A stretch of 64,000 nucleotides of DNA, from the NCBI GenBank assembly GCA_005406025.1, contig BGZK01001252.1, positions 117,364-181,363 of the forward strand, in the 5' to 3' direction. Below the pieces are notes generated by a model. That model saw nothing but the letters and a program-made list of their open reading frames with translations, was not told the DNA's origin and did no database searches. Positions within the stretch are counted from its first letter, which is position 1. Each line of letters starts with the position of its first letter. This document shows positions 1 through 12,378 of the stretch, piece by piece. Source of the DNA: Eumeta japonica (Eukaryota; Arthropoda; Insecta; Lepidoptera; Psychidae). A program made the position numbers and the translations under genes.

Positions 1-815
1 GTATCAATTTTAACAAAAGTAACGTCATCAAGTTAATGATTTACTTCCTGATGGACGTCCTCTAAGGACATGAGCAATTATTGTAGGTTGATGAGTCTCT
101 TATAAAAATAAATATATACTTTATCTCTAATAACAGTTTTACCCGCGTGTAGTTCTTACATTTATCCTTTTCTATATTTTCGATTTTATTTTATTTTCTT
201 TTGTTTTAGCTCATAGTCCTTTATTTTATTTATACTATTATCTATATATATATATATTTATTTATCTATACTTTATAATAACATTTTTACACCCATGAAA
301 GAGTTTTAGAAACTTATTATTTTGAAGACCTTATTTACATTCGTTCAGAAAATGTCCGATTTATAGAAACGATTGCGTGGCACTTCGACGGTAAAGAAAT
401 TGATTAAACAATACCACGAATACGAATCCAAAAAAATAGAAAGAAAACAAGGATCCCCGATTCGCGGCAAAAAAAAACTGCTATGCACATGCGAAATTGA
501 AAAAGTTTCGTCTCATCAAAAGTAGAAGGAGCGCTGATCGATATCGCCGGCAGGAAGTCCGGCAGACAGAACACGAAATGAAAAAAATGTCTCCCGCTTA
601 TTAACGTTTACGACCTGATGGGCGTAAGTGGCTCGGCCTTGAGCGCGCGCTGCCCAGACCGGGGGACTCGCGGCGGCCCGGATCCTCACGCCCGTGGGCT
701 ATGTACGTTAAATATTAGGTACTGCAATCGCAACGTCCAAGATGAATAGCCTAGCATGCTCTCTGAGACATGGAGAAAGTGGTTCAATTCGACTTAATTT
801 AAAAGTCATTGGTTA
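1..815. other. AT-rich non-coding stretch with a short CpG-rich patch
   Basis: No open frame of note is present. Positions about 610-700 are rich in C, G and CpG, in contrast to the AT-rich flanks, and a TA-rich simple tract lies at about 241-262. Nothing here matches a gene family I recognise. The CpG patch could be an old repeat or a regulatory island; the sequence alone does not decide. Confidence 0.5.
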
Positions 816-893
816 ATTTAGCCGTAGTCAGGATCGTATCCTTCACTATCTGATTTTAAGGCAATGCTTTTAACTATTGAGCCATTCCCACTC
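816..893 (-). repeat. tRNA-like head of a SINE (candidate)
   Basis: Read on the minus strand, this stretch holds an A-box-like run (TGGCTCAATAGTTAAAAGC) followed about 30 bases later by a B-box-like GGATACGATCC, the arrangement of an RNA polymerase III internal promoter. The arms do not pair as a proper tRNA acceptor stem, so this is not a working tRNA gene. tRNA-derived SINEs are common in moths and butterflies, which makes a decayed SINE the likeliest reading. The body beyond the head is not recognisable. Confidence 0.35.
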
Positions 894-1204
894 TAGTTGT
901 TGTTACAGATATACAATTGACATAATGTACCCTAGAAATAGAGTGTTAACTGATAAACAACGGCGCAATGCGTGTACGGCGCCCTACATGCAGTTCAAGA
1001 TTGTTCTGGACCACCTACAATATGCAGATTTCATCGTGACGTCTTCGCTTGCCGTGAGTTTAGGCCTGTAGAATGAAGAAGTAAATTTTCCCTTTGTGAT
1101 GAAAACAGTCACTATGATGGAAGTTCTTAAAATGCAGACACGAGAAAGTTGAATAGTTAATTCTGACATCCGCTAATAAGTAATGCTAACGAATAATATC
1201 CTAT

Positions 1205-1345
1205 TATTAATATTATAAATGTGAAAGTTTATAAAGATGGATGGATATTTGTTACTTTTTCACGCTAAAACTACTGAACGCATTTTGATGAAACCTTACA
1301 GCATAGGGTTTATAGTTCAGAATAACATATAAACCATATTTTTAA
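1205..1345 (+). repeat. Helitron-like non-autonomous element, 5' part
   Basis: The segment has the wording I know from lepidopteran Helitron-like repeats: GATGGATGGATATTTGTTAC, then a run resembling 'TTTCACGC.AAAACTACTGAACG.ATTTTGATGAAA', then a stretch ending in AACATATAAACC. A related segment lies at 42347-42440, where it again precedes a hexamer array. There is no coding capacity, so this is a non-autonomous or decayed copy. The class assignment rests on remembered resemblance, not on a search. Confidence 0.5.
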
Positions 1346-1537
1346 AGACAGCAGCTTTTGCTCTTGGCTTCACTCGCGTGAACATAACACGAATTCTTAC
1401 TTATGTATATAGATCATCGGTAGTGGCCATATTCAAGTGTGAGTCGAATTCAACATCTGTCTGGCATCATAATTACAAACAAGACCGTTATTGGCATCAA
1501 CATTGTAAACTAGATTGTACTATAACAAAAATAGCTT

Positions 1538-1590
1538 CAGAACCAGGATTTAAGTTGAGACAGGAATCGTAATCGAACTGGACATGTCAT
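1538..1590 (+). repeat. Short hexamer array (RNAYYG type)
   Basis: A short run of units such as GAACCAGGATTTAAG and CAGGAATCGTAATCGAAC matches the degenerate six-base pattern seen in longer form at 33555-33790 and 63003-63310. It lies about 200 bases after a Helitron-like 5' segment, the same order as at 42347-42625, which supports one composite element. It is short and could be coincidental taken alone. Confidence 0.4.
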
Positions 1591-3554
1591 ATCGGTTGAT
1601 GGTGTAATGGGTGACAGTGAGCGCTCGATAGAAAGATGAGAAAAATTCTTTGTACGTCTAAACGGATGGATCTCTATTAGGAAGCTTTATTTATATAAAT
1701 AGAAGATGTAGTTTTTTAAATACTTCATATGATCATAAACACCAAATATGAAGGACTTTGGCGGAATGTCCAGAGTTAGAAGAAAAGTTTAAGTAATCGA
1801 TTGAAAAAACATCGTGTTTCGTTGCCCATGGTGTCCAGAAAATTCTATGACTGAATCGATTTGCATTTATAAACGATGGTAGGTTTCATTGTATGCCGGA
1901 ACGCCAAGGACATAAATCAATAGCGACGCTTAAATTATGATCTTCGGTAGCACAGTGTGGACATCGGCCGCGTGCGGATCGGTAACGCCAGTTCATTCGC
2001 TTCGCCTTCAGCCTCGTTTACATCGGCGGGACCTCGCGAGGATAACGCCCGGCGACAGGGAAGCTTTTCCGTGATAATTGTGCGCACACGCAGCGGCACG
2101 CACATAAAGACACCTACTACGTCCTCGACAGCGAGATTATTTTGATCCACTGCCTCGACAGTTTACCGCTTTCGAGGTCTCCGGTTCGATGGCCGGTGCG
2201 GATCGTCTCGGATGTGATCTCTGAGGACATGTGCATTATTTTATTCAGTCATTGTCATAAACGGTGACGTATGGCAGTCCTGAATAAGGTAGAGGCCCTC
2301 TATGCCGCTAAATATTTATAAGAAAAGATGAAAGTTACGATTGTGGAACTAACATAATAAAATGAGTCCAAGTTTTAACTTGTACGTGAGCTGTCATTAG
2401 TCCGTCAGATAAAGAAATAGTTAGCATTCGGAATCATCACTACTGAAATAATCCATTTTTTTTTGGTAAAATGGCTTTACAACTTCAATGTCACACATGT
2501 GATATAATAATGATTCTCTTGTTATTACGGACTATCCGTCCATACAAAATAGTCTTACATCGCCGCCATCTTTACACCGATTGCGATGGCCGATACGACA
2601 CGACGACGGAGAAAGAGACCACTGCACAAAATGGCGCAAAACTCAGTCAGGACCTTATTCCATAAACATTATACTCCATTTGCATATTCCGCTACAAATG
2701 ATCCATGAGCTCGTTGTTTTATTGCTAGTTTAGGTTTCATGTTTGTTATAAGAATAAGCTTAGTTTTATATTTCAATAAAAAATGTAAAGTTTTCATTCA
2801 AAGAAATACATTTTATACACTTAATCGTCTAATCTTTATAGAACTTTTTATTATACATTTAATAAATATATTTAAGCTTTCTAATCGTTTACTTCATAAG
2901 TACTTTCGTCCCAAATTATTTTGAACAATTTATATTAATTGAAAGGTTTTATATACATCCAACTTTCTTTTACTAAAACACTCAATCCTGCAGACTCTAA
3001 AATAAAGATTGATTTAAAGTCATAAGACTGATGGTCTAATACAGGTGTCTATTTAAACTTTGAGCCCTAAAATCTAAAGGGGGAAGCATTTCCGCCCTAC
3101 AATTGGCTAGTGCGCTGTTTAAAACGAAAACACTACTTATTATGTTTTTTTGACTTTTCTACGGAGGAATCAAGTTACCACATTATTTTCAAAATGTGAC
3201 TTTGACAATTATTTTTGATAAATTATGTAAAGTAACTTAGTAATTATTACTGTCTACATAAAAACTCACATTTCGATTCCTGAATTTATCATAATTTTTT
3301 GTATAATACTATATTCCAAAATTCTAAAAGATTCTTTAGCGGTCTACGTAAAAATAATTATTATCAATTCAAATGTTGCATCTAAAATACAATCTGCAGC
3401 CATGTAATAGTTTCTAATATTATTAAAAATCAGTACGTAACGTGAAATATCAACGAATTACTTTACTACCAATACAGTCTCGATAAACTCTACTTCCGAT
3501 GGGGACGATAGAGCAGCTAGTATCATTTAAAATGAATGCCAATAAAAATCAGTT
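1591..3554. other. Non-coding stretch
   Basis: Mostly AT-rich, with a GC-richer part at about 1955-2230. Within it, near 2175-2195, there is a B-box-like GGTTCGATGGCC, which hints at a degraded tRNA-derived SINE, but no A-box could be placed with confidence. The 71- and 62-codon frames on opposite strands at 1935-2150 sit in this GC-richer part and show no family resemblance. Confidence 0.4.
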
Positions 3555-3820
3555 TGGATTGCGGACACGCCCCGGTAAAAGTGGGGCCATAAGATCGGGC
3601 GCGGAAACTAAAATAACTCATTTGCAGCGCGCAGCCCCGAGGTTGGGCTCGTTTCTGGCAAATACGGATATTTGTTAGGAAATGGAGCGGACGGCAAAAG
3701 GTCGCTCGTGTAAAAGTAAAAGATAACTGCCCGGAAAACCCGCGCCAGATAAGTCGGCCGGCCGCGACGGACCCGCGGCGGACCCGCGGCGGCTGGATGG
3801 GCCGGCCGCCGTCCTGCTTA
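3555..3820. other. CpG-rich island
   Basis: GC-rich DNA inside AT-rich flanks. It contains a direct duplication of the 11-mer GGACCCGCGGC near 3770-3791 and two GGCCGGCC-type palindromes at about 3756 and 3800. No open frame of length is present. It may be a conserved non-coding island or a relic of a GC-rich repeat; nothing in the sequence identifies a promoter. Confidence 0.4.
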
Positions 3821-6800
3821 TTTATTTTAATAATGTCTACATATTGCTATTCGCAAACGTAGCGTAGAATTACGACTACTGTAATGGAGATCGTCGTTTT
3901 CCCAACTTCGTTTTTGAGAATATATGTTCTACAGGATTTCTTTTTCCATTTCAACAAAACGTACTAAGTAAAAATTGAAATTTGAATAGTTATTTTTTTT
4001 AATATTAATACTTAGTATTAAGTATATACATTATTATAAATACAAAAATCAGAAAAATTCACAAAAAGATAGATGTTAGAGTCTTAAAGCGCGTTAAAAC
4101 CATAAAAGGGTATAATTTATCGTATAATTTTAGATTTGTGATTTTCAAGTGACACAATACGACAAGCGTTTTGATGATCATCAAAAGGCCCAGAATGATC
4201 TGATGTGGGTATGGATTGACAAAGAACAAGTTAAAAACACTAAAATACACATGTGCACATTTCAAAGATATTCAAATTTTTGAAGCGCTACACAGGCGCT
4301 ATTGACACTATCCCAGATACCACTCTATGAGGCGATATATCATTCCAAAATAGAACTGATTAAGATACAATATCTTGAAAAGTAGAAATATGTAAATAGA
4401 TAAATAATACTTTTAAAACAGATATTGATTCTGTGTTTCATTAATGAATTCATGAAACCGCATATTCTATTAAATCATCTTTTTCTTTAAAATTTGTGAA
4501 AAAGATGCTTGTTTAATTTGGTTTCTCGTTGATTACTCTTCGACTTCTACGAGCTGTCTGCTTATGGTTATGTATATCAGTATTGATTGCCTGCACTACA
4601 CGTTGACCATCACGCTGTTTAATGGTCTTTGAAATTGCCTATTGTTTGGAAGATGAATTCTTTGCCTAGTTCGAGCCGTAAACGCGCGGGTCGATCTCTG
4701 CTGATATCATAGTTTAAAGTACATGGCGAATAGTTTCAAAACTAATCACGATTGTTGTTTAATTTATTGCATGTTCTAATTCTTAAGTAATAATCTACTT
4801 GTACAAACACTACACACTTAAAGCTATACACAGTGGTTAGGAACGAGATCTTCGTATAATCGAAAATACTATGGATTTGAATCTGACTTTAGGAAAATTG
4901 ACCCATAAGATTCAATTATAGTCAAATGAAACCACAGGACATCGGTTTTGGACGTTCTAATTATATTGGTAACAGCAATCATTAATAATTCCTAACACGC
5001 ACTGGCCCAGCGTAGAGTTTAAAGTGCAAAGCTATCATTCTTAAAGAAAAAGCCTGTGATTGAGAAGAAAACACATCAACAAATATCTGTGTTTGGCGTT
5101 CTCTGCAGTGAGCTCGGGCAGTCTGGTCCGATGCAACGAACAGAAAATTCTATCTATTCTAAAACAGGTTTTCTTGAGGTGAGGTTCAAATAATAAAGGT
5201 GTTGTCTGTGCCTGTGTCAACTGAGAGATATTTTTTAGTTTATGTAGCGATTTTTTTATTAGTCTTTGGAAAAAAAAATTGACCTTGTTGCATTATCAAG
5301 GAAATCGAGAAAAACATTTCAAAACCCTAGTCAAATTATTTTTTGTCGTAAATCCATTTTTTTTTCGTCTTCGATTTTACTGTACAGAGTTAGGTTCAAA
5401 TAAACTTATATAAACCTTTCATTTCTGTCTTTCATACACTTCTACATACGCGCACGGCAAACTTCTAATAAACAAAAATTTCTTTTAGACAATTAAATTT
5501 TTTGAGGCTGTACTAAAGATCGTAATTTTTCAGTTCCTAGCTTCAGTTAATTATTTCTTGTACAAATAAGCCGGTGTTGGCTCATCCAGAGGTCGACCGC
5601 CGGCCCGGAGGCCGTTAGCCGTGCGTACCCTAAAATAGTAATACAAATCCTTATTTTCGTTAAATAAACTTTGTCTTTAAACAAGGATTATCTCAGATCC
5701 TCCGGAGAATTAGCAGAGATCTCGAAAAGCCTACCCGGAAATGCTATACTCGGAATAATTAAGTAAAACACAAAACTTGCTTAGCTTGAAATGCAAAATG
5801 AGTACATTTAGCGCTTTATGACTTGAAATTTTGAATAGCTAAAACAAAAAAAAGATAATTTAGATAATTTTAAATAAAATAAAGAAAATGATTGATTGAT
5901 TGAGCACCTGCGCGTTACTTTAGCAAACAGTGCTCGTAATAAAATTAGCGTTACATATTATGAGTTTTTTGCATTCCACAATAATACACATCGTGGATAG
6001 TTCAAATGATTGTACATAGTTTATATGGACAGTTTTGGCCTGACTCCTTTAAGAACTTCCGAACCTCACAACAAGACATTCGATCATTCTGCTGACTTTA
6101 CCGTCACCGGCAATGGCCACTGACGATTAACGATATAAGGTGCATGTTTTTGTTAACTTTTGGTTAAACATTTTAATAATGTGTATTGTGAATTAAAAAC
6201 AAAATAAGTCACTGCTATTTCGTTCTACATGTGTGTATTAGTTCCGACGATACAAGTATATATTTAGGCGTAGGCTTGAAATATTTTTGATGAAAATTTT
6301 CAATTTTCTCTTTAGCACGCCGGCTGGCTCTGCACTGCGTTTATTTCTTACTACTTTCCTTGTCTTTTTTTTTATTGTTTTACTTGTATTTCATTTTGGT
6401 ATTCTTTTCTGTTAGCGCCGCTAAGTAATAGAATAAGTCATAAGTCACTAGCTGTCTTATTCAAATTCGAGAACAAAATGAAACTCATTACGAAACCAGA
6501 AGTGAGGTCATATTCCAACAAACATACTACATCAATGATCTCGCTGCACACTTAACCATTCTAGTTAAACTAGATTCTTATATTTCTTCTGGGTTATAGA
6601 TAACACAAAATATATTGATTTATGTGGACATAGACATTAACAAAAATACTGGTAATAAATTCTATAGTTCAACCAGAAGAACTCAAAGAGATGAATACAA
6701 AAGAAAACGCCTTAAATACATTTAATTATATTATATTAAACAATATATTTACTTTTGGATCACTAGATTAAATAAAATGCTGCCTTTAGATCATAGCAGT

Positions 6801-8337
6801 ATCTCAATTTAAATAAAAGAAATTTTATATTTAAAATTTTTTTAAGTCCTCTCACATTTATTAGTTAACAAAATTCAATGCTCCGAGAACTGTTAGGTTT
6901 TTGTTTTTTCGATCTTCTGTTCAACCTATATGACGATTCCCTACATCATTTAGACATCTAAATTATCTTAAATTAATACAAATTTTGGATTATCGCCAAC
7001 CAAAACTATTACAAATCACGTCTTTCTGGGTTATATAGCTAAAAAGAGCCGTGACAGACACAAACGGGCAGACAGAGTTACAAACACCGATTCGAAGCTA
7101 TTAATAATTCGTTGTACTAAAATTTTGTTATAGAATAAATTGAACGGTCCGTCTGCGTAAAAAAAAGGCGTAAAAATGTCGAATTACAAATGTAATCCTG
7201 TATAAACATTTCATCACGTCCAAGTAGATTTAACATTCCATGCCGCATATCGCGCCGGTTTGTAGAAATTTTCGAATACACCCGACGAACGTAACTCGAG
7301 TGTCACCGCCAATAGCGCGCATAAAGCTGCTCTTTGTTTTGCGCAGACGCGTTTATATTCAATCACGATATACAAATAGTAAGAACTTCACAATATCCGG
7401 ATCCTGTATAGAGCGTATAAAGCTCATATTACGGAACAAACAGTTAACTTATTCAGTTTAATATATCAATAAAAATATAGTATATCAATAAGTGCGCTCT
7501 TCGATTCTTTAGACTTATGTATGATATTAGTTATTATAAACTAGAACCATTAATGAATTGGAATATGCTCTCAAACCATGTTACTATGTTGATCCTTGAT
7601 CCGATAGGGCGATCTATCATCCACAGCAATATTTTACCATTTAGAAGTATAAGCTCGTGTCATATTTTCTATAAGTGTTTTCTATTATATTTTTATTATT
7701 CCATGTCTCAAATCCATATATGAGATAGCATTAAATATTATTAAGCCTCATGTTTTGATTTGTAAGAATGAAAAAATTGTAATGAATTTTCAAGGAGAGA
7801 CCTCGACTTGTACGTTGATTCTTCTCCAAGAAAATATTACTAATTATAACTATAATGTGATGATCATTACGTTCACATATTACTTTAACGCATACTTCTG
7901 ACAACAATGAGAATTTTATTTCATATTATTACTAAAATATTTAATAAATCACATTAAGTAGTTCGTAGTAAGCCGTTATTAAGAGGCAATACATTGTATT
8001 TAAGCTCTCATTTATCGCCCAAAAGGGATGAGCAGAGGCCGCAGATGTCCGCCAGGTATGATGATTACATATCCCTTTCAGGTCGTTAACATGAATCAAT
8101 AGTTTCTTACAGCTTATCTGGTACGGAAGCTTAAGTAGGGGTACTAACGGTACCCTGAGTACTTACCGTACCGTACATTACCCGAATAGGGGCACTACCG
8201 AAAAACATAAATCGGCACAAAAGAACGTACACCTTTGCTATCTGCGTCGGAGGTTAATCTTAATTATGCATTACAATGATATATTTATAAGAATGTTTTC
8301 TGGCGAGAAATAAGTAGCTTTTTTCGGGAGATAATGG
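3821..8337. other. Long AT-rich non-coding stretch
   Basis: No frame exceeds 73 codons and none resembles a known family. Around 4998-5020 the phrase GCACTGGCCCAGCG, and near 5106 CTGCAGTGAGCTCGGGC, recall the body of a common lepidopteran SINE-like repeat, but the copy is too broken to delimit. Around 7030-7080 there is a short piece resembling the GACAGAC-rich leader of transposon-derived repeats. Otherwise I see nothing that can be named. Confidence 0.4.
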
Positions 8338-8530
8338 AAATTTATGAGGTCGCCGCGGGAAGGCCACGGCCGGGCGCGGCGGGCGGGGGGAGGTGCGGGC
8401 TAAACCGATGTCTTCCCGATTTCAGCTGCCAAGTCTCTTGACCCCAAATACTGAGTGAGCGCTGATGAGAAGGACGCTTGCGTTACCACGTAAATGTGGT
8501 GTTTAGCGCGCCGGCTGATCCTGAAACAGG
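8338..8530. other. CpG-rich island
   Basis: A GC-rich block (densest at about 8350-8400) stands out from the AT-rich surroundings. It is followed directly by the first copy of a 37-bp motif (8422-8458) that recurs at 9365. No coding frame spans it. Confidence 0.4.
8422..8458 (+). repeat. Duplicated 37-bp motif, copy 1
   Basis: The motif contains GCTGCCAAG, then TCTTGACCC, then AAATACT. It matches the segment at 9365-9401 at 31 of 37 positions without gaps, in the same orientation. Both copies lie beside GC-rich DNA. It may be the edge of a dispersed repeat or a duplicated regulatory element. Confidence 0.5.
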
Positions 8531-10734
8531 GGCCCTCCAGTATAACGCAGCTGAATTGATCGGATAAATATTTTGATTAGACACGAAAGTCGGCGTACTA
8601 AAGACACGTATTTGACTGAAATTATGACAGCACTTTTAAAGATATAATTTCTATTTTTGACTTGATAATAATTGACATAAAAGTCCCATACTTGCGAAGC
8701 GGTGCATTTACTGATTTGTTTTGTGTTTACTATTTTTTTAATTAAATGAATAACTAATTTCGTTTTAATTTGACCAGTCATAGTCTCTATTATTTTCAAA
8801 CATTTCTTACTATAAAATAGTTATAAAAGTTTTAAGTTACGAGAATTGTAACGATTTTCTAAAAACTTTTCATTTCATAGTAGCTGATCTTTTATAAGAT
8901 AAATTTTTTGTTTCAGGACCGAATTTAAAGATCTTTTTTTGTATTTGTTTTCATTCACACAAGAATATGCCTCGGCTCTTTGATTTTCGCTTATAATTTC
9001 TTACGCAGCTGTTACACAAAAAATTGCTGCGAAATCTTAAGAAGGCAAGAAATGTCTAGGTATGTTACGATACTAGTATACCCTTTAAAACAATATTCAA
9101 ATTCAATGAATGTATACGAAAATCAGTATGGTTCGTATTTTCACCTTAGCATATATACCAGCAGTCTCTTATCGGCATATCTGAGAAGTACATGTTGTAA
9201 TCATAAAGGTAATTTACAGGCGCACGTATTTTGCGGTGACCTTGCGCAGAACCGCCCCGGCGAGGTGTGTGCGCACCGGGCGTCACCGAGAGCGATTAGG
9301 TTTTGAATGACATTTATCGTTCGAGTAAAAAGGGACACCTTTCTCAGGTCCCGCGCTGAAGATCTCGGCTGCCAAGAGTCTTGACCCAAAATACTAAATG
9401 AAATAATGAACAGTTAATCTTGGACCAGATTCTGTAACAAACGCACTCCCCATATTTTCACCCAACGCGAAAGCCGCAATCACTCAAGCGCAATAATTCT
9501 GGTCCGCTTAAAAATTTCGTATCCATTCGATATATTTTTAAGCGTAACAGTTTTGAAGCCGTCCGTTATATTCTTTTCTTCTTGTTAATGACGAAAATAA
9601 AGTGATTTATCACTTTGTTTTTTAATCTCTGCGTGTTTACCTCAACGAAGATCTTACTATTCGCTTTTTGAGGCGGATCGGATAGCGGAACTTTTTGACG
9701 AAAAATGGAAGTTTTTAAGTTCCAGGGAGAAAGTTAGGTCGGTAGTCCAGAACGCCGTCACCACATCAGCCAAAATGGCCGCTAGCGGCCCCGACCCGCG
9801 CGACCGACCGGGAAGGGCTGGAGACCCGAGTCCTTTGATATAAAATAAAACATTAGCAGGGGGCGCATGTGCAAGCCCACGAAATAAAAACACCGTTCAA
9901 ATCAAGCATTGAAAACAAACAATGAAAGATGTTATTAATTAATTATATTTTATTAGAGAGATAGTTTGCTAACGCTGGGAATAATATATGATAGAAATTA
10001 TCAAAATAAATTAAAGAGAAACGTCGATAATGTTGTTTCTATATTTCCATATTAATGTTCAGTGAAATTATTAATTATGCGGTTTGATAATTGGGATTCA
10101 TGTTCATATTTTGATCAGTGTTCTGTTCTGATCGATTAAACTTAAATAGATAATTCTTCATTACCTTTGTTAGGGCTAATTAATGGCTGATTGTACGAAA
10201 AATAAATTACACAATTAAGAAAAAGGAAAAAATGTAATGTTATGATAGATATCATGATATTTTGCATGACGTTCATGGAATGAGGTGACTGGAAGCACAT
10301 CCGTTGGTAGTTTTGATAGTCCTCACACCCTGATGGATGAAACTGTCTGCATGTTTCTGAGGATGTGCCTAGTTGGCATGAAACGTACGTAGAAATAGCA
10401 ATATAACTATTTAGCGAACCAAGATAAACAAAATAGTTTGTTTATGTATAATAAACAAAATTGCTTGTTTAGGTGTTCGATATCTGTCTATCCTCTCGAA
10501 TCAATATGCAATCCATCGGTTGAGGAATCGTAGTGGAAGAATTGAATGTGAGCGGTGCGTCGCATGCTGCACGCTAGAGTGTGTCGTAGGCGAGCGTCTG
10601 CAATGATAAGAAGTTACTTATAGACGACATGTCCGACTTATATAACTTATTTTAGATGCGCCACGGCCATCATACGAATGTGTGAGCGAAAATCGCACAT
10701 AGTATTTTTAGTTCAGGAGAGCTAAATTTTCCGA
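8531..10734. other. Non-coding stretch with scattered GC-rich patches
   Basis: GC-richer patches lie at about 9225-9300 and 9770-9830. The open frames here (98, 108 and 78 codons) show no family resemblance and have no matching splice or start context that I can support. The rest is AT-rich. Confidence 0.4.
9365..9401 (+). repeat. Duplicated 37-bp motif, copy 2
   Basis: Second copy of the motif at 8422-8458, with 31 of 37 positions identical. The sequence between the copies (about 900 bp) is not duplicated, so this is not a simple tandem duplication of a larger unit as far as I can see. Confidence 0.5.
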
Positions 10735-10850
10735 ACGCCCGTGGAAAGTTCAAAGCGAATCGGGGCCCGTGCGCCGGCCGCTAACTGAGAACGCTCCGAC
10801 CGGCGACGTGACTCGCCGCCGGTTAAGCGACGAGCGGCGCGCCAGAATCG
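10735..10850. other. CpG-rich island
   Basis: A short block dense in CpG (for example GACGTGACTCGCCGCCGG and GAGCGGCGCGCC) within AT-rich DNA. No gene is recognisable. Confidence 0.35.
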
Positions 10851-12137
10851 AGACTCGATTGATATTGCTCAGGAATCAGGAATAACCTACAAGACAAAAG
10901 AGCTCATTGAAAACAAATATGGAATTAAGCTATTTGGACGAACTGAAATTACGAAATTTAGGCACAAGAAATAATGTGGACTTCGGTCAATATTGAGTGT
11001 GATGAATGGAACAAGAGGGAATTTTATATTTCTCGTACCGAACTGTAGTAAATTTCGTTTATCAGCTCATTATCTTAACTCAAAGTAAGTGATCTGTTAT
11101 ATCACTTATCTAAACATATCGGATTTGGTATTTCTGGTATTCATACAATATTTAACGGTAGCCGTAAACACAGAATAAAGCAATATATACAGAACGATAT
11201 AAACACCATTTGAAAAAATATATTTTAGGTTTCAGGTAACTTTATGAAAAGAACACGTGTAGTTCATTTTTAAACATCAATACAGAAATGAGGACAAATA
11301 TCATTTAATTTTTGGTCGAATCAAAAAAGTTTCCTCCGCCCAGGCGCATTTAAAATGGTATTTTAATTTACACCTAAAAAACATCCCTCATCTACATGAG
11401 TTAGTCTGTGCCCGAACAGATATCGACTACAAATCGGACCGGTCCCTCGGACGGCGCGCCGCACGAAAATAATATTGTTTCTTTTACAAATATTTGCTAG
11501 TTTCTGTGTCTTCTTCCTTTTTTACTATTTTCTGTTGAAAACGTAGTCACTGATCTTCCTCTTCTCTATTGATACTTATACGAAATCTAATATAACTATA
11601 TTGGATATGTAACACAATATAACTATATGACGCAAAAATATTCATTGTGAATTTTAAATAATTTCAACCTTTTGTTTAGCATTATAGCTATACTTATGAA
11701 TAATTCAACTAATAACATATCGAATTAACCAAGAGCAATGTTTTTGCTTTTAGTTTCATCAATAATGCAACAGGACCGTAGGCTTTACACGAGATGTTAC
11801 ATCACTGTAAATGTTGGCCTATGAATGATCTTTTGAAAATATTTGAAGAATATTAATATTTTGCTTTTGTAATACGCGTCAAATAAATTATTTATACAAT
11901 TAGCATAATTTCTATTCTAAATTAAGCACATAATTTATTTTTTAACGTCTGACATCCCGAAGTACATACGTAGAAAGTCGCGACAACGGTCTTTTATAGG
12001 TGTTGTATAAACGCTGTGAGGTATCAAAATGCATTAAAAGTACGTCAGAGCGTGCAGAGTGAATTTTGACCTATTGCTAGTGCTTACCACCATTTGGATT
12101 ATTGTTTCGGCTCATCATCGCTACTGATACATAAACT
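10851..12137. other. AT-rich non-coding stretch
   Basis: No frame or repeat that I can name. A small CpG-containing patch occurs near 11430-11465. Confidence 0.4.
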
Positions 12138-12378
12138 CATAACCTCCCACGATCTTCTTATTCCAGATCGAAGGGCTCAAACCCTAAAAATCCGCACTGG
12201 CCCAGAGTAGGTCGGTCGTAGCTAACGACCGCTGTCACAAACTGATTGACAGATCGGCGTGCCATCCGAGGCACGAAACCAGTGGTTTTTAAGTCGAAAT
12301 TCGTCCATGGCCAGGATCGACTTTGATACCTTCTGGTTCTAAGCGATTCCCACTAAGCGATTGAATCAACACCACTAA
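12138..12378 (-). repeat. tRNA-derived SINE-like element
   Basis: On the minus strand the order is: a tRNA-like head with CCAGAAGGT and a B-box-like GTCGATCCTGG (about 12310-12335), a body containing GTGCCTCGGATGGCACG, the phrase CTGGGCCAGTGCGGATTT, and a tail ending GATCGTGGGAGGTT at about 12141. A clear relative of the tail lies at 34926-34963, also on the minus strand, and a related head and body at 19435-19690. The phrases match a repeat family I recall from moth and butterfly genomes. No coding capacity. Confidence 0.55.
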
